DNA of 64,000 nt from Syntrophotalea acetylenivorans (GCF_001887775.1 NZ_CP015519.1:3098001-3162000), one strand, 5' to 3'. Shown: positions 6,501 through 20,296, numbered from the stretch's first letter. Notes: a model not told the origin generated them from the letters alone. Numbers and translations are program-made.

Positions 6501-8459
6501 ATGGAAACCAGGTTGTCCGATCATGGGCTGGTCCGAATCGGGGTGGTGAGCCCCGAACATAGGGTTGCGGATATCGCTTTCAATTGCGAGAAAATTCGTC
6601 AGGCGGTAAGCGCTAATGGCGATTGCCGTTTATTTCTGCTGCCCGAACTGTGTGTCACAGCCTACAGCTGCGGCGATCTGTTCTTTCAGTCGTTGCTGAT
6701 CGAGCAGGCGCAGCAAGCTCTCTTCGAGTTGGCCGAATTCAGCGCCGACAAGGAGTTGACCCTGGTGGTCGGTGCGCCGGTGGCCCAGGGTGGCCGGCTC
6801 TTTAACTGTGCGGCATTTATCTCCTGCGGTCGGATTCTCGGTCTGGTGCCCAAAACCTTTTTGCCCAATACCCAGGAATTTTACGAGGAGCGCTGGTTCT
6901 CCTCGGCTGGGGACCGCACTGCCGACTTCCTCGAGTGGCGCGGTGAGACGATCCCCTTCGGGCCCGACCTGCTGTTCCGTGCCGAAGAGCTGCCCGACTG
7001 CGTGATCGGTATCGAAATTTGCGAGGACGGCTGGGTGGCCAGCCCGCCAAGTGGACAGATGGCAGTGAACGGGGCGACGGTACTGCTCAACCTGTCGGCC
7101 AGTCCTGAATTGCTCGGAAAGGAAGCCTATCGCCGCAATCTGGTTCAGGCCAATTCGGCCCGCTGTCTGGCGGCCTATGTCTACGCCTCGGCCGGCCCCG
7201 GCGAGTCGAGTACCGACCTGGTCTTCTCCGGTCATTCGCTGATCGCCGAAAACGGCGCGGTGCTGGCTGAAACCGAACGTTTCCAATTTGAAAGCCAGAC
7301 CATAATGGCCGATGTCGACATCGAGCGATTGGTCAACGAGCGGGTCAAGAACAACAGCTTCGGCGCTTCGCGCAGCGATGCCGGTTACCGGTTTATCGGT
7401 TTTTCTCTACCTGATACGGGCGCTGTGCCCCTTCTGAGACCGGTACCGGCGACCCCCTTTGTGCCGGTGGCGGCGGAAGAGCGGGCCGAGCGTTGTCATG
7501 AGATCTTCGAGATTCAGACTACCGGTCTGGCCAAGCGATTACGTCACGTCAATTGCTCCCGGGTGGTGATCGGCATCTCCGGCGGTCTCGATTCGACCCT
7601 GGCCCTGCTGGTGACGGTCAAGGCCTTTGACAAGCTCGGTTATGACCGCAGCGGTATCGAGGCCATCACAATGCCCGGCTTCGGCACCACGGGCCGCACC
7701 CGTACCAATGCCGAGCGGTTGGCGGAATTGCTCGGCGTCACTCTGCGGGTGATTTCCATCGACGCCGCAGTGCGACAACACTTCGTCGATCTCGGTCACG
7801 ACGAGACGGTCCACGACATCATCTACGAAAACGCCCAGGCCCGTGAGCGCACTCAACTGCTGATGAATATCTCCAATCAGGTCGGTGGCCTGCTCATCGG
7901 CACCGGCGATCTGTCCGAGCTGGCCCTTGGCTGGTGCACCTACAATGGCGACCACATGTCCATGTACGGCGTAAATGGCGGCGTGCCCAAGACCCTGGTG
8001 CAGTACTTGGTGTGCTGGTGCGCCGAAGCGGAGTTTGCTGGTGAAACGGCGGACATTCTCATCGATGTCTGTGAGACGCCGGTCTCTCCCGAACTGCTTC
8101 CGCCCCACGAAAACGGTGAGATCAAGCAGCGTACCGAGGACAAAGTCGGCCCCTATCTACTGCACGATTTCTTCCTCTACCACTGCGTGCGTCTGCAGTA
8201 CCGCCCCGCCAAAATTTTATTTCTGGCTCAACAGGTCTTTGCCGGGCAGTTTAGCGACGCAGAGCTGCGGCGCTGGTTGCAGACCTTCTATCGGCGCTTC
8301 TTCGCCCAGCAGTTCAAGCGTTCCTGCCTGCCCGACGGTCCCAAGGTCGGCAGCGTGGTCCTTTCGCCGAGGGGTGACTGGCGTATGCCGAGCGATGCTT
8401 GCGTGGCTCTCTGGTTGAAGGACCTGGAGCAACTGGAGGCGACCAGCGGTGAGTGCTAA
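6501..8459 (+). CDS. nadE: Glutamine-dependent NAD+ synthetase
   Basis: The two-domain enzyme (652 residues) converts nicotinate adenine dinucleotide to NAD+ using ATP and glutamine in the cytosol. The N-terminal nitrilase-like glutaminase domain has the triad Glu (PELC, about 49), Lys (PKTFLPN, about 118) and Cys (EICEDGW, about 174). The synthetase domain has the P-loop SGGLDST near residue 360 and the LSELALGW segment. The ATG at 6501 has a GAGAGGG site at a good distance; a GTG six bases earlier is possible but too close. The gene overlaps rsmI by 11 bases, so the two are probably translated together. Confidence 0.95.
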   Translation: METRLSDHGLVRIGVVSPEHRVADIAFNCEKIRQAVSANGDCRLFLLPELCVTAYSCGDLFFQSLLIEQAQQALFELAEFSADKELTLVVGAPVAQGGRLFNCAAFISCGRILGLVPKTFLPNTQEFYEERWFSSAGDRTADFLEWRGETIPFGPDLLFRAEELPDCVIGIEICEDGWVASPPSGQMAVNGATVLLNLSASPELLGKEAYRRNLVQANSARCLAAYVYASAGPGESSTDLVFSGHSLIAENGAVLAETERFQFESQTIMADVDIERLVNERVKNNSFGASRSDAGYRFIGFSLPDTGAVPLLRPVPATPFVPVAAEERAERCHEIFEIQTTGLAKRLRHVNCSRVVIGISGGLDSTLALLVTVKAFDKLGYDRSGIEAITMPGFGTTGRTRTNAERLAELLGVTLRVISIDAAVRQHFVDLGHDETVHDIIYENAQARERTQLLMNISNQVGGLLIGTGDLSELALGWCTYNGDHMSMYGVNGGVPKTLVQYLVCWCAEAEFAGETADILIDVCETPVSPELLPPHENGEIKQRTEDKVGPYLLHDFFLYHCVRLQYRPAKILFLAQQVFAGQFSDAELRRWLQTFYRRFFAQQFKRSCLPDGPKVGSVVLSPRGDWRMPSDACVALWLKDLEQLEATSGEC

Positions 8460-9309
8460 AGACGCTGCGTCTGAAGAAAACGGCACCCTCTACCTGGTCG
8501 CCACGCCCATCGGCAATCTGGAGGACCTGTCCCCCCGTGCGCTGCGGATTTTGAAAGAAGTCGATCTGGTGGCGGCAGAGGATACCCGCCACAGCCGTAA
8601 GCTGTTTAACCATTACGGTATCTCCACTCCGTTGACCAGCTATTTTCAGCACAATGAGGTGACCAAGGGCGAACAGCTTCTGCAGACCTTGCAGGAAGGC
8701 AAGGACGTGGCGCTGATCTCCGATGCCGGTACCCCGGCTATCTCCGATCCTGGCTGTTTACTGGTTCAGCGGTGTCATGAGGTTGGGGTTCCGGTCAGCG
8801 CGATTCCCGGACCTTCGGCGCTGATTGCCGCTTTAGCCATGGCCGGTCTGCCGACGGAGCGTTTTGCTTTTGAAGGGTTTTTGCCGGCCAAGACCCACGC
8901 CCGCTGCCAAGCGCTGCGACTCCTGCGCCAGGAACTGCGCACCACGGTCTTTTACGAGGCCCCCCATCGGCTGGCGGCGGCGCTACAGGATGTGTTGACG
9001 GAATTGGGAGAAGAGCGGCAGGTCGCAGTGGTGCGGGAGCTGACCAAAGTCCACGAAGAGCTGTTCCGTGGCACCGCAGCCGAAGCCTGCGAGCATTTTT
9101 CCGGTAAGGTGCGGGGCGAGATCGTGTTGCTCATCGGCCCCGCTGAGCAGAGTACACCGGAGGAATCGGTGCGGGATGCTCTGCGGCGCTGGCGCAAGGA
9201 AACGGACCTGCCCATGCGGGAGATCGTCAAGCAGGTGGCTAAGATTTATGGGCTGTCCGGCAGCGAGGTGTATAGGGAGAGCCTGGCTTTGCGGGATGAG
9301 GAGGAGTGA
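8449..9309 (+). CDS. rsmI: 16S rRNA (cytidine-1402-2'-O)-methyltransferase
   Basis: The 286-residue SAM-dependent methyltransferase modifies the ribose of C1402 in the ribosomal decoding centre. Family motifs are [12 protein letters not shown] at the start, [29 protein letters not shown] and YEAPHRL. The GTG start overlaps the nadE stop, with a GGAGG-like region inside the nadE end. The length is normal for RsmI. Other tetrapyrrole-methylase-fold proteins are excluded by these RsmI-specific motifs. Confidence 0.95.
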   Translation: MSAKDAASEENGTLYLVATPIGNLEDLSPRALRILKEVDLVAAEDTRHSRKLFNHYGISTPLTSYFQHNEVTKGEQLLQTLQEGKDVALISDAGTPAISDPGCLLVQRCHEVGVPVSAIPGPSALIAALAMAGLPTERFAFEGFLPAKTHARCQALRLLRQELRTTVFYEAPHRLAAALQDVLTELGEERQVAVVRELTKVHEELFRGTAAEACEHFSGKVRGEIVLLIGPAEQSTPEESVRDALRRWRKETDLPMREIVKQVAKIYGLSGSEVYRESLALRDEEE

Positions 9310-9324
9310 GAGCAAAACATGAAT

Positions 9325-9433
9325 CTCACGCCCGCTCCTTTCAGTCGCTCAAGCCGCAAAGACGCCAAGAAAACTGGGTTTGTATCTCTTTGCGGCTTTG
9401 CGGCTTAAGTGAGCGAAGCGAACGAGCGTGAGA
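9325..9433. repeat. Structured intergenic repeat, family A (copy 1)
   Basis: A long imperfect palindrome runs from TCTCACGCCCGCTC to GAACGAGCGTGAGA. Its inner arms are AAGCCGCAAAGA and TTTGCGGCTTTGCGGC. The same element occurs twice near 61031-61330. It lies between the convergent rsmI and acyP genes, where it could act as a transcriptional barrier. Confidence 0.8.
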
Positions 9434-9438
9434 ATGCT

Positions 9439-13239
<3,801 letters not shown>

Positions 13240-13338
13240 AGGAGTGCTTACGGCATAATCGACTGAAATTAATAAACTCTTTTAGATGTTGTTTGCCTCC
13301 TGCTCAATATGACCGATTTGGTCCCTTATTTTTGTTTT

Positions 13339-13378
13339 AAAAGAGCGCCCTTCAACCGGAGGGCGCTCTTGTTGTTTT
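13339..13378 (+). terminator. Terminator between the CNNM gene and the dcw cluster
   Basis: Ten perfect base pairs (13341-13350 with 13361-13370), plus closing pairs over a CAACCG loop, are followed by a T-rich run. It insulates the dcw promoter from upstream transcription. Confidence 0.85.
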
Positions 13379-13414
13379 GGTGAGCTAAGTTCTTAAAAAG
13401 TCATAAAAATCCGC

Positions 13415-13443
13415 TTGACAGGTGTGGGGTGTCTCGCTATAGT
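13415..13443 (+). promoter_or_regulatory. Sigma70 promoter of the dcw cluster
   Basis: A consensus -35 TTGACA (13415-13420) and a -10 TATAGT (13438-13443) are separated by exactly 17 bases. They stand about 50 bases before mraZ. This matches the conserved position of the main mraZ promoter in many bacteria. Confidence 0.85.
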
Positions 13444-13453
13444 TTTGGCCAAT

Positions 13454-13468
13454 AAGTGGGTAAAAGTG
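13454..13468 (+). promoter_or_regulatory. Probable MraZ-binding repeats
   Basis: Two direct copies of AAGTG (13454 and 13464) have a 10-base period, just after the -10 box and before mraZ. MraZ is known to bind short TGG/GTG direct repeats with about 10-base spacing to repress its own operon. The assignment rests on pattern and position. Confidence 0.55.
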
Positions 13469-13494
13469 TCAAATGAGACCATGCTGGGGTAAGG

Positions 13495-13944
13495 ATGACC
13501 TTTCAGGGGGTACATAATAACGCCATCGATGCCAAGGGCAGGGCGAGCATTCCGGCCAAGTTCCGTGAGGTGCTGGCCGAAGCCTATGACGATGAGCAGT
13601 TGATGGTTACCCAGCAGAAGGGGGGGCTGGTCGCTTATCCCGTGCCCGAATGGCAGCGCATTGTCGAAAATGTGCAGAAAATGGACGCCGGCCCGATGCG
13701 CGAAGCCATATATCTTTCTTTGATCACCCCCGCCATCCCCTGTTCCTTCGATAAGCAGGGTCGCATCCAGATTAGTAAATCATTGCGCGAATATGCCGGA
13801 TTGGAAGAGGTTCGGGAGGTCGTGGTAGTTGGTTCCTTCAATAAGATTCAGCTGTGGAACCGGGTTAAGCACCAAGAGATAATGCGGACCGCCGAAGCGC
13901 TGGTCAACGAAGATCCTCAGACTCTTTACGATCTGGGCTTCTAA
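13495..13944 (+). CDS. mraZ: Transcriptional regulator MraZ
   Basis: The 149-residue DNA-binding protein has two AbrB-like SpoVT-type modules. The first contains DAKGRASIPAKFRE and the second contains DKQGRIQISKSLREYAGL, the paired DxxGR motifs of the family. It is the first gene of the dcw cluster and normally represses its own promoter, which here has direct repeats just upstream. The stop is directly followed by the rsmH ATG. Length and position are as in other proteobacteria. Confidence 0.96.
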   Translation: MTFQGVHNNAIDAKGRASIPAKFREVLAEAYDDEQLMVTQQKGGLVAYPVPEWQRIVENVQKMDAGPMREAIYLSLITPAIPCSFDKQGRIQISKSLREYAGLEEVREVVVVGSFNKIQLWNRVKHQEIMRTAEALVNEDPQTLYDLGF

Positions 13945-14898
13945 ATGGTGACGGGGCCCGAATTCCAACATCTGTCGGTAATGCCGGGCGAAGTTTTGGC
14001 CTGCCTGAAACCTGAGCCGGGTGAAATTTTTGTCGACGGCACCCTCGGCGGCGGCGGCCATTCCCGCTTGATCCTCGATGCCACCGCTCCTGACGGCCGT
14101 CTGATCGGACTCGACCGCGATCAAGATGCATTGCAGGCGGCGTCCCGGATTCTGTCCCCCTACGGTGATCGCGTGACCCTGCGTCACGCAAATTTCAGTG
14201 AGGTCGATCAGGTCCTTGAAGAACTGGGCATCGAGGCGGTGGACGGCATGCTGCTTGACCTCGGTGTTTCTTCCTTTCAGCTCGATGCCGGTCATCGGGG
14301 ATTTTCTTTTCAGGTCGATGCGCCCTTGGACATGCGGATGGATCGCAGCACCGGCCTGACCGCTGCCGACATCCTGCAACAGTACTCTGCCGAGGAACTG
14401 GCACGGGTATTTTACGAATATGGCGAAGAGCGGTACTCTCGGCGCATTGCCCGACGAATTGTCGAACAACGGGTCGAGACGCCTCTGACCACGACCGGGC
14501 AGCTTGCTGAGCTTGTTAAATATAGCGTGCCCAAGGGGCGTGTGCCGGCCAGGATTCATCCGGCCACCCGGGTCTTTCAGGCGCTGCGTATCGAGGTGAA
14601 CGGTGAACTGGAACATGTGAAGCGTGGCCTGGAGAAGGCCATAAGCTACCTGCGCCCCGGTGGGCGACTGGCGGTGATCAGCTTTCACTCTTTGGAAGAT
14701 CGCCTGGTCAAACGGTTTTTTCGCAGCGAGTCACAAGGTTGCATCTGCCCGCCCAGGCTGCCACAGTGTGTATGCAATCACCAGCCCAGGGTCAAGGTGC
14801 TGACTCGCAAGGGGCTGAAGGCCAGTGAAGAAGAGGTGGCCAACAACCCGAGATCCCGCAGTGCGGTATTGCGGGCAGTGTGCCGTTGCCAAGACTGA
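13945..14898 (+). CDS. rsmH: 16S rRNA (cytosine-1402-N4)-methyltransferase
   Basis: The 317-residue SAM-dependent enzyme methylates N4 of C1402, the same nucleotide whose ribose is methylated by RsmI, encoded 5 kb upstream. The SAM-binding loop DGTLGGGGHS and the conserved DLGVSSFQLD and ISFHSLEDR motifs are all present. A Cys cluster (CICPPRLPQCVC) near the C-terminus is usual in the family. The ATG follows the mraZ stop without a gap. Confidence 0.96.
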   Translation: MVTGPEFQHLSVMPGEVLACLKPEPGEIFVDGTLGGGGHSRLILDATAPDGRLIGLDRDQDALQAASRILSPYGDRVTLRHANFSEVDQVLEELGIEAVDGMLLDLGVSSFQLDAGHRGFSFQVDAPLDMRMDRSTGLTAADILQQYSAEELARVFYEYGEERYSRRIARRIVEQRVETPLTTTGQLAELVKYSVPKGRVPARIHPATRVFQALRIEVNGELEHVKRGLEKAISYLRPGGRLAVISFHSLEDRLVKRFFRSESQGCICPPRLPQCVCNHQPRVKVLTRKGLKASEEEVANNPRSRSAVLRAVCRCQD

Positions 14899-14993
14899 TT
14901 ATGTCACGCCGAAAAAAAACATTTTTTCAGGCCGATTCCGAGAAGGCCGCCTGCGGGTTTTGCTCGGCAATGTAAAGATACAGGAGGGATGTC

Positions 14994-15314
14994 ATGGCGC
15001 ATACTATCGTTCGGCCGGTTCCCAAGGTTAATCTGATTCCGCTGCAGCCCCCGAGGCTGTTGCGGGTTTTTGTGTTTTTGGCCATCTTGCTTACCGTTTC
15101 TTTGTTTTTCGTCTGGTCTCGCCTGCAGTTGCTCAATTTGCAGTACGATATCTCCAAGGACGAATCTCGGCTGCGGGAGGCCAATCGCCAAGTGCGGCGT
15201 CTGCGGGTACAGAAGGCTACTCTGCGTCATCCCGGGCGGATCGAGGATGTGGCCAAAAAACAGCTCGCTTTACGCAACCCGACTCCTGAACAGGTGGTGT
15301 ACATCAACCGATGA
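14994..15314 (+). CDS. ftsL: Cell division protein FtsL
   Basis: The short (106-residue) bitopic inner membrane protein has one helix (about 24-43, FVFLAILLTVSLFFVW). A periplasmic coiled coil rich in Leu, Arg and Glu follows, ending in the conserved VAKKQLALRNPTPEQVVYI. In the divisome FtsL works with FtsB and FtsQ to activate FtsWI. Primary sequence is weakly conserved, so the call rests on architecture and on the position between rsmH and ftsI. A GGAGGG site precedes the ATG, and the stop overlaps the ftsI start (ATGA). Confidence 0.9.
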   Translation: MAHTIVRPVPKVNLIPLQPPRLLRVFVFLAILLTVSLFFVWSRLQLLNLQYDISKDESRLREANRQVRRLRVQKATLRHPGRIEDVAKKQLALRNPTPEQVVYINR

Positions 15315-17281
15315 AGCATTCGAATCGCTGGCATAACTGGCGGATCAAACTGATCGGGCTGGGATTCATCCTGGCTTTCGGTCTGATCGGTTACCGTGCA
15401 CTGAGCTTGCAGGTTCTTGACCATGAGTTGTTTGAAAAGCGTGCCCAGCGTCAGTATCAGCGAATCGTGCAGCTGCCTCGCCAGCGAGGCACCATCTATG
15501 ATCGTAACGGCCAGGAATTGGCTCTGAGTACCGCAGTCGACTCGGTTTATGTCGAACCCCATCGGATTCAGGACATACCCGGCACGGCGAAAGCTTTAGC
15601 ACGTGTCTTGTCTCTGTCGCAACGTCGCCTGTTAGCCAATCTGAGCAAAGAACGACGCTTTTTGTGGGTTAAGCGGCAGGTGTCGCCCAGGGAAAGTGAA
15701 AGCCTGCGGGCTCTGAAGCTCAAAGGGGTTGGATTCATCAAGGAGCACCGCCGCTACTATCCCAATTCTCAACTCGGCGCGCAGGTTATCGGGTTTACCG
15801 GGCTCGACCCAAAAGGGCTTGAAGGGCTGGAGTTGCAGTACGATTCCCAGATGCTCGGCGAGCGGGGATTTTTGGTGGTCGAAAAGGACGGCAAGGGCAA
15901 AAGTCTCGGTTTCGGCGATCATGATGCCTCGGTGCAGGGAGGGAACCCTGGACACAGTCTGAGGTTGACCCTCGATAAAAACTTGCAGTATATCGCCGAA
16001 AAAGAATTGGCCGCCGGGGTGCGTAAGGCACAGGCCACGGCCGGTACGGTGGTGGTTCTCGATCCGGAAACAGGAAAAGTGTTGGCCATGGCCAGCTATC
16101 CGGATTATAACCCCAATTCCTATCGCAGCAGCCGACCCAGTCAGTGGCGAAATCGAGCAGTATGCGACGCCTTCGAACCCGGTTCGACCATGAAACCCTT
16201 TTTGGTGGCAGCGGCACTCAACGAAGGACTGGTCAGCCCGCAACAGAAAATCGATTGTGAAAACGGGCTCTATCGCGTTGGCGGACGGAAGGTGCGTGAC
16301 ACCCATCGCTACGGGCGATTGACTGTTAACGACATCATCAAGCTCAGTTCCAATATCGGTTCAGCCAAGATCGGCAAAAAGCTGGAAAGGGATCGCTTCT
16401 ACCGTTATCTACGGGACTTCGGTTTTGGTGATCGGTCGGGCATTGATTTTCCCGGTGAATCAAAAGGCTTATTGCGGCGTCCCGAGAAATGGTTCGAAGC
16501 GGATCTGGCGAATATCTCTTTTGGCCAGGGAATAGCGGTAACCGCTTTGCAACTGGCTCGGGCCACGGCAGCCATTGCCAACGGCGGCTTGCTGATGGAA
16601 GCGAACTTGGTGGAACAGGTTATGGACAGCCAGGGGGCCATCGTGGAGAAGTACAAGCCCCGAACGGTGCATCGGGTAATGTCTGAAGCGGTAGCACAAC
16701 AGGTTCGGGACATGATGGTCAGCGTGGTTTCCGAGGATGGCACCGGTCCTCTGGCGCAGGTTCCGGGATTTACCGTGGCAGGTAAAACCGGTACGGCTCA
16801 GAAGGTCGATCCGGTGACCGGCGGCTATTCGGCGGATAAACGGGTAGCCTCCTTCGTCGGTTTTTTGCCTGCAGAGGCACCAAAGCTGGTGATACTGGTG
16901 GTTGTCGATGAACCGCAGGGGCAGACTTACGGTGGGCTGGTGGCAGCTCCGGTATTCTCTAGAATCGCTGAACAATCGTTGCGCCACCTGGGGGTGTCGC
17001 CAACGGAACCGGTAAAACAATCGGCACTGCCAGAGATCGTTTTTCAAGACCCTTTTCCTGCGGCCTTGACCAGTTTGGCGGATGTCCGTGCCAAGGGGGA
17101 CTTGCCTATCATGCCCGATTGTGTTGGCATGAGCAGTCGTCAGGTGTTGCAAACGATGGAACGGGCCGGGCTTAATATCAAGCTTAAGGGCAGCGGTCGG
17201 GTCGTGGAACAGAACCCGGCGCCCCACAGGGCCATTCAATACGGAAGCGAAGTTTGGGTCAGGCTGGCACCACCGGCCTAG
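15311..17281 (+). CDS. ftsI: Septal peptidoglycan transpeptidase FtsI (PBP3) with PASTA domain
   Basis: The 656-residue class B penicillin-binding protein cross-links septal peptidoglycan. It has one N-terminal membrane helix, a pedestal domain with RGTIYDRNG, and a transpeptidase domain with SxxK (GSTMKP, Ser about 293), SxN (SSN, about 346) and KTG (GKTGTAQ, about 492). The last 60-70 residues form a PASTA domain (MPDCVGMSSRQVLQTMERAG). PASTA domains are absent from E. coli FtsI but occur in deltaproteobacterial ones. The start overlaps ftsL by four bases. Confidence 0.96.
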   Translation: MKHSNRWHNWRIKLIGLGFILAFGLIGYRALSLQVLDHELFEKRAQRQYQRIVQLPRQRGTIYDRNGQELALSTAVDSVYVEPHRIQDIPGTAKALARVLSLSQRRLLANLSKERRFLWVKRQVSPRESESLRALKLKGVGFIKEHRRYYPNSQLGAQVIGFTGLDPKGLEGLELQYDSQMLGERGFLVVEKDGKGKSLGFGDHDASVQGGNPGHSLRLTLDKNLQYIAEKELAAGVRKAQATAGTVVVLDPETGKVLAMASYPDYNPNSYRSSRPSQWRNRAVCDAFEPGSTMKPFLVAAALNEGLVSPQQKIDCENGLYRVGGRKVRDTHRYGRLTVNDIIKLSSNIGSAKIGKKLERDRFYRYLRDFGFGDRSGIDFPGESKGLLRRPEKWFEADLANISFGQGIAVTALQLARATAAIANGGLLMEANLVEQVMDSQGAIVEKYKPRTVHRVMSEAVAQQVRDMMVSVVSEDGTGPLAQVPGFTVAGKTGTAQKVDPVTGGYSADKRVASFVGFLPAEAPKLVILVVVDEPQGQTYGGLVAAPVFSRIAEQSLRHLGVSPTEPVKQSALPEIVFQDPFPAALTSLADVRAKGDLPIMPDCVGMSSRQVLQTMERAGLNIKLKGSGRVVEQNPAPHRAIQYGSEVWVRLAPPA

Positions 17282-17311
17282 TAATCATCTTTAATCGTAC
17301 TTGGCGGGGAC

Positions 17312-18847
17312 ATGACAACAGGTCATTCCATAAATATTTCCACGCTGGTTAAAAAGCTGACGCCGCGCGCGATCATCGGTCCGGCCAATGGGGAAATATC
17401 CGCCCTTCACTACAATTCCCGTCAAGTGGTTCCCGGGAGCACTTTTTTTGCCTTGCGCGGTGTTGCTGCTGATGGACATCGGTTCATCGACGATGCGTTG
17501 CAGCGTGGTGCTAAGGCAATTGTGTATGAGACAGAAAGACCCCTGCCCCCGCAGGTAACGGGAATCCTGGTCGATGATGCCCGTCAGGCGTTAGCTTTGG
17601 CTTCCGCCTGTTATTACGACGATCCTACAAAGGATATGTTGGTAATCGGCATTACCGGAACCAACGGTAAGACGACCGTCAGTTACCTTCTGGAAACTCT
17701 TTTGAGCAGTGCAGGCCGGCGTCCGGCTGTTATCGGTACGGTCAATTATCGTTTCGAGGGACAGTTGCTGGCGTCGACCCACACCACACCGGAATCGTTG
17801 GATTTACAAGAGTTGGCGGCCCGTTTTCACCGGGCCGGAGCCGATACTCTGATCCTGGAGGTATCGTCTCACGCCTTGGAGCAACGGCGGGTCGACGGTA
17901 TCGCCTTTGATTTGGGCATCTTTACCAACCTGACGCCGGAACACCTAGATTATCATGGCGATCTGGAAACTTATTTTCAGGCCAAGTGCCGACTTTTTAC
18001 CGGTCTTGGCTCCCGGGGACCGCGTCAAGCGATCATCGATATCGACGACTCTTATGGCCAGCGGCTGGCGAAGCAATGCCAGGGCTTATGGAGCTGTGGG
18101 CTGAGTCAAGAAGCCGACGTGCATCCTACCGTCAGCGATATTTCGCTGGAAGGGATCAAGGCAAGTATCGCCAGTCCTGCAGGTGATTTTGAATTGTGTT
18201 CGGCGCTACGGGGTGAATTCAATCTCAGTAACCTACTCTGCGCTTCTGCAGCCGGCCTGGCCCTTGGTCTTGCTCCGGCAAAGGTGGCTGAAGGATTAGC
18301 TGAGGCCACCGCAGTCCCCGGCCGCCTCGAGCCGGTAGAGAACGCTCTTGGCGCTCTGATTCTGGTCGACTATGCCCACACTGCCGATGCTTTGGACAAG
18401 GCGCTTGCGGCCGTTACCGACCTGAAGCCCGATCGCATCATCACCCTGTTTGGCTGTGGCGGCGACCGGGACCGCAGTAAGCGGCCGGTGATGGGAGAGG
18501 TGGCAGCCCGTCATTCCGCTCTGGTCGTGGTGACTTCGGACAATCCCCGTACCGAGGACCCCGGAGCCATCATCGACGATATCCGGCTGGGACTGGAGCG
18601 AGTTTTTAAAGGACAGTGGTCCCAACAGCAGGCAGCAGAAAAAGGCTGCGGGGGTTATGTGGTGATCGTCGATCGGCGTGCGGCTATCGATTTTGCCGTC
18701 AGCCAGTTGGGCAAGGGAGATCTACTGTTGGTGGCCGGCAAAGGACACGAGGACTATCAGCTGATCGGCAATCAGCGGTTGCATTTCGATGACCGCGAGG
18801 AGTTGCGACGAGCGTTGCAAGAACGGGAGGGCTGCCATGGAGCTTGA
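17312..18847 (+). CDS. murE: UDP-MurNAc-tripeptide synthetase (meso-DAP adding)
   Basis: The 511-residue cytosolic ligase adds the third residue to the peptidoglycan stem peptide. The ATP-binding loop GTNGKTT lies near residue 115, TTPES in the central domain binds the UDP substrate, and the DNPR motif (SDNPRTEDP) is the hallmark of enzymes specific for meso-diaminopimelate rather than lysine. The wall should therefore be of the A1-gamma type. The end overlaps murF by 11 bases. Confidence 0.96.
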   Translation: MTTGHSINISTLVKKLTPRAIIGPANGEISALHYNSRQVVPGSTFFALRGVAADGHRFIDDALQRGAKAIVYETERPLPPQVTGILVDDARQALALASACYYDDPTKDMLVIGITGTNGKTTVSYLLETLLSSAGRRPAVIGTVNYRFEGQLLASTHTTPESLDLQELAARFHRAGADTLILEVSSHALEQRRVDGIAFDLGIFTNLTPEHLDYHGDLETYFQAKCRLFTGLGSRGPRQAIIDIDDSYGQRLAKQCQGLWSCGLSQEADVHPTVSDISLEGIKASIASPAGDFELCSALRGEFNLSNLLCASAAGLALGLAPAKVAEGLAEATAVPGRLEPVENALGALILVDYAHTADALDKALAAVTDLKPDRIITLFGCGGDRDRSKRPVMGEVAARHSALVVVTSDNPRTEDPGAIIDDIRLGLERVFKGQWSQQQAAEKGCGGYVVIVDRRAAIDFAVSQLGKGDLLLVAGKGHEDYQLIGNQRLHFDDREELRRALQEREGCHGA

Positions 18848-20228
18848 TTTCCAGCGCATTGTACAGATTACCGCCGGCAGCCTGACTCCGAGCAGGGCAC
18901 AGGGCAGTGTCAGCGGTATCTCTACCGATAGTCGCAGTACCCAGCCCGGAGACCTGTTCATACCGTTGCGGGGTCCCAACTTCGATGGCCACGATTTTCT
19001 TTTGCGTGCGGCTCGTAATGGCGCCGTGGCCTGTCTCAGCGAAGAGGTTATCTCCGGCTTCCCCGTACCGATTATTCGGGTCAAGGATACCCTGCGAGCC
19101 CTTGGTGATCTGGCGGCCGCCCGCCGTCAGTCCTTCGCCGGACCGGTGGTGGCCGTGACCGGATCCTCGGGCAAGACCTCAACCAAGGAGATGCTCGGGG
19201 CCATTCTCGGTTTGACCGGGGCGGGTCTTATTACCCCGGGTAACTTTAATAACCTGGTGGGCCTGCCCCAGACCATTTTTACCCTGCGTGAGGAACACCG
19301 TTGGGCGGTTTTGGAAATGGGCATGAGCGCCCTCGGGGAAATTGCCCGTCTGGCAGAGATAGCCCAACCACAGATCGGCGTTATCACTAATATCGGCGCC
19401 GCGCACCTGGAAACTCTGCGCGGCCTGGACGGCGTGGCCCGGGCCAAGGGCGAACTCTTCGCCGCTTTGCCACCGGAGGGGACGGCTGTGATCAACGCCG
19501 ATGATGAGCGGGTTCTTGCCCTGCCGGTGGCCAACGGCGTACGGCGGTTACTGTTCGGCTGTTGCGAATCGGCGACAGTGCGAGCCGAAAATATCGAACT
19601 CTGGGAAAGAGGGGTACGCTTTTGTCTGCAGCTTCCTGACGGCAGCTATCCGGTTCAATTGCATGCCTGGGGGCGCTTTAACGTACACAATGCACTGGCG
19701 GCGGCGGCGGTGGCCCACACCTTGCAAATTGACGCCACGCTGATTGTCCGCGGCCTGGAGCTGTTTCGGCCTTGCGCCGGGCGCATGGAAGTCATCACGT
19801 TGGCGGATAATGTGCTGTTGCTCGAAGACTGCTACAATGCCAACCCTCTGGCGGTAAAGGCCGCTTTGGGAACTCTGGCTGAACTGCCGGGGAAAGGCCG
19901 CAACATCGCTGTGTTAGGGGATATGTTGGAACTCGGTGAGGCCGCGGCTCAACTGCATCGGGAGGTAGGTCAGGTGGCTGCCGGTTGCGCCGACGAAATT
20001 CTGCTGCTGGGCGAATTGTCGAAGGAAACGGCTGCTGCCGCCCGTCACGCAGGGATGAAAAAGGGGCGGGTCACGGTGGCTGCCGACCATAAGGACCTGA
20101 CCGAGCAATTGCTGCAGATTGTACAACCGGGAGATCGGGTGCTGGTCAAGGGATCCCGGGGCATGGCCATGGAAAAAATTTGTAACGCTCTCAAAGCTTG
20201 CCATCCCCAGCAAGCGGTAGGGCACTAA
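18837..20228 (+). CDS. murF: UDP-MurNAc-tripeptide--D-Ala-D-Ala ligase
   Basis: The 463-residue Mur ligase adds the D-Ala-D-Ala dipeptide to complete the pentapeptide. It has the ATP loop GSSGKTSTKEM, the NFNNLVGLP and MGMSALGEI segments and the YNANPLAVKAAL motif specific to MurF. The ATG at 18837 follows a GGGAGG site and fits the family N-terminus; the open frame upstream lies inside murE. The 11-base overlap suggests coupled translation with murE. Confidence 0.96.
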   Translation: MELDFQRIVQITAGSLTPSRAQGSVSGISTDSRSTQPGDLFIPLRGPNFDGHDFLLRAARNGAVACLSEEVISGFPVPIIRVKDTLRALGDLAAARRQSFAGPVVAVTGSSGKTSTKEMLGAILGLTGAGLITPGNFNNLVGLPQTIFTLREEHRWAVLEMGMSALGEIARLAEIAQPQIGVITNIGAAHLETLRGLDGVARAKGELFAALPPEGTAVINADDERVLALPVANGVRRLLFGCCESATVRAENIELWERGVRFCLQLPDGSYPVQLHAWGRFNVHNALAAAAVAHTLQIDATLIVRGLELFRPCAGRMEVITLADNVLLLEDCYNANPLAVKAALGTLAELPGKGRNIAVLGDMLELGEAAAQLHREVGQVAAGCADEILLLGELSKETAAAARHAGMKKGRVTVAADHKDLTEQLLQIVQPGDRVLVKGSRGMAMEKICNALKACHPQQAVGH

Positions 20229-20296
20229 GCAACACCTCTGGTATGAACGGACCGCCGTTTGGCGGCGCTTGAATTGATATTAGGAGACCCCCTCGA

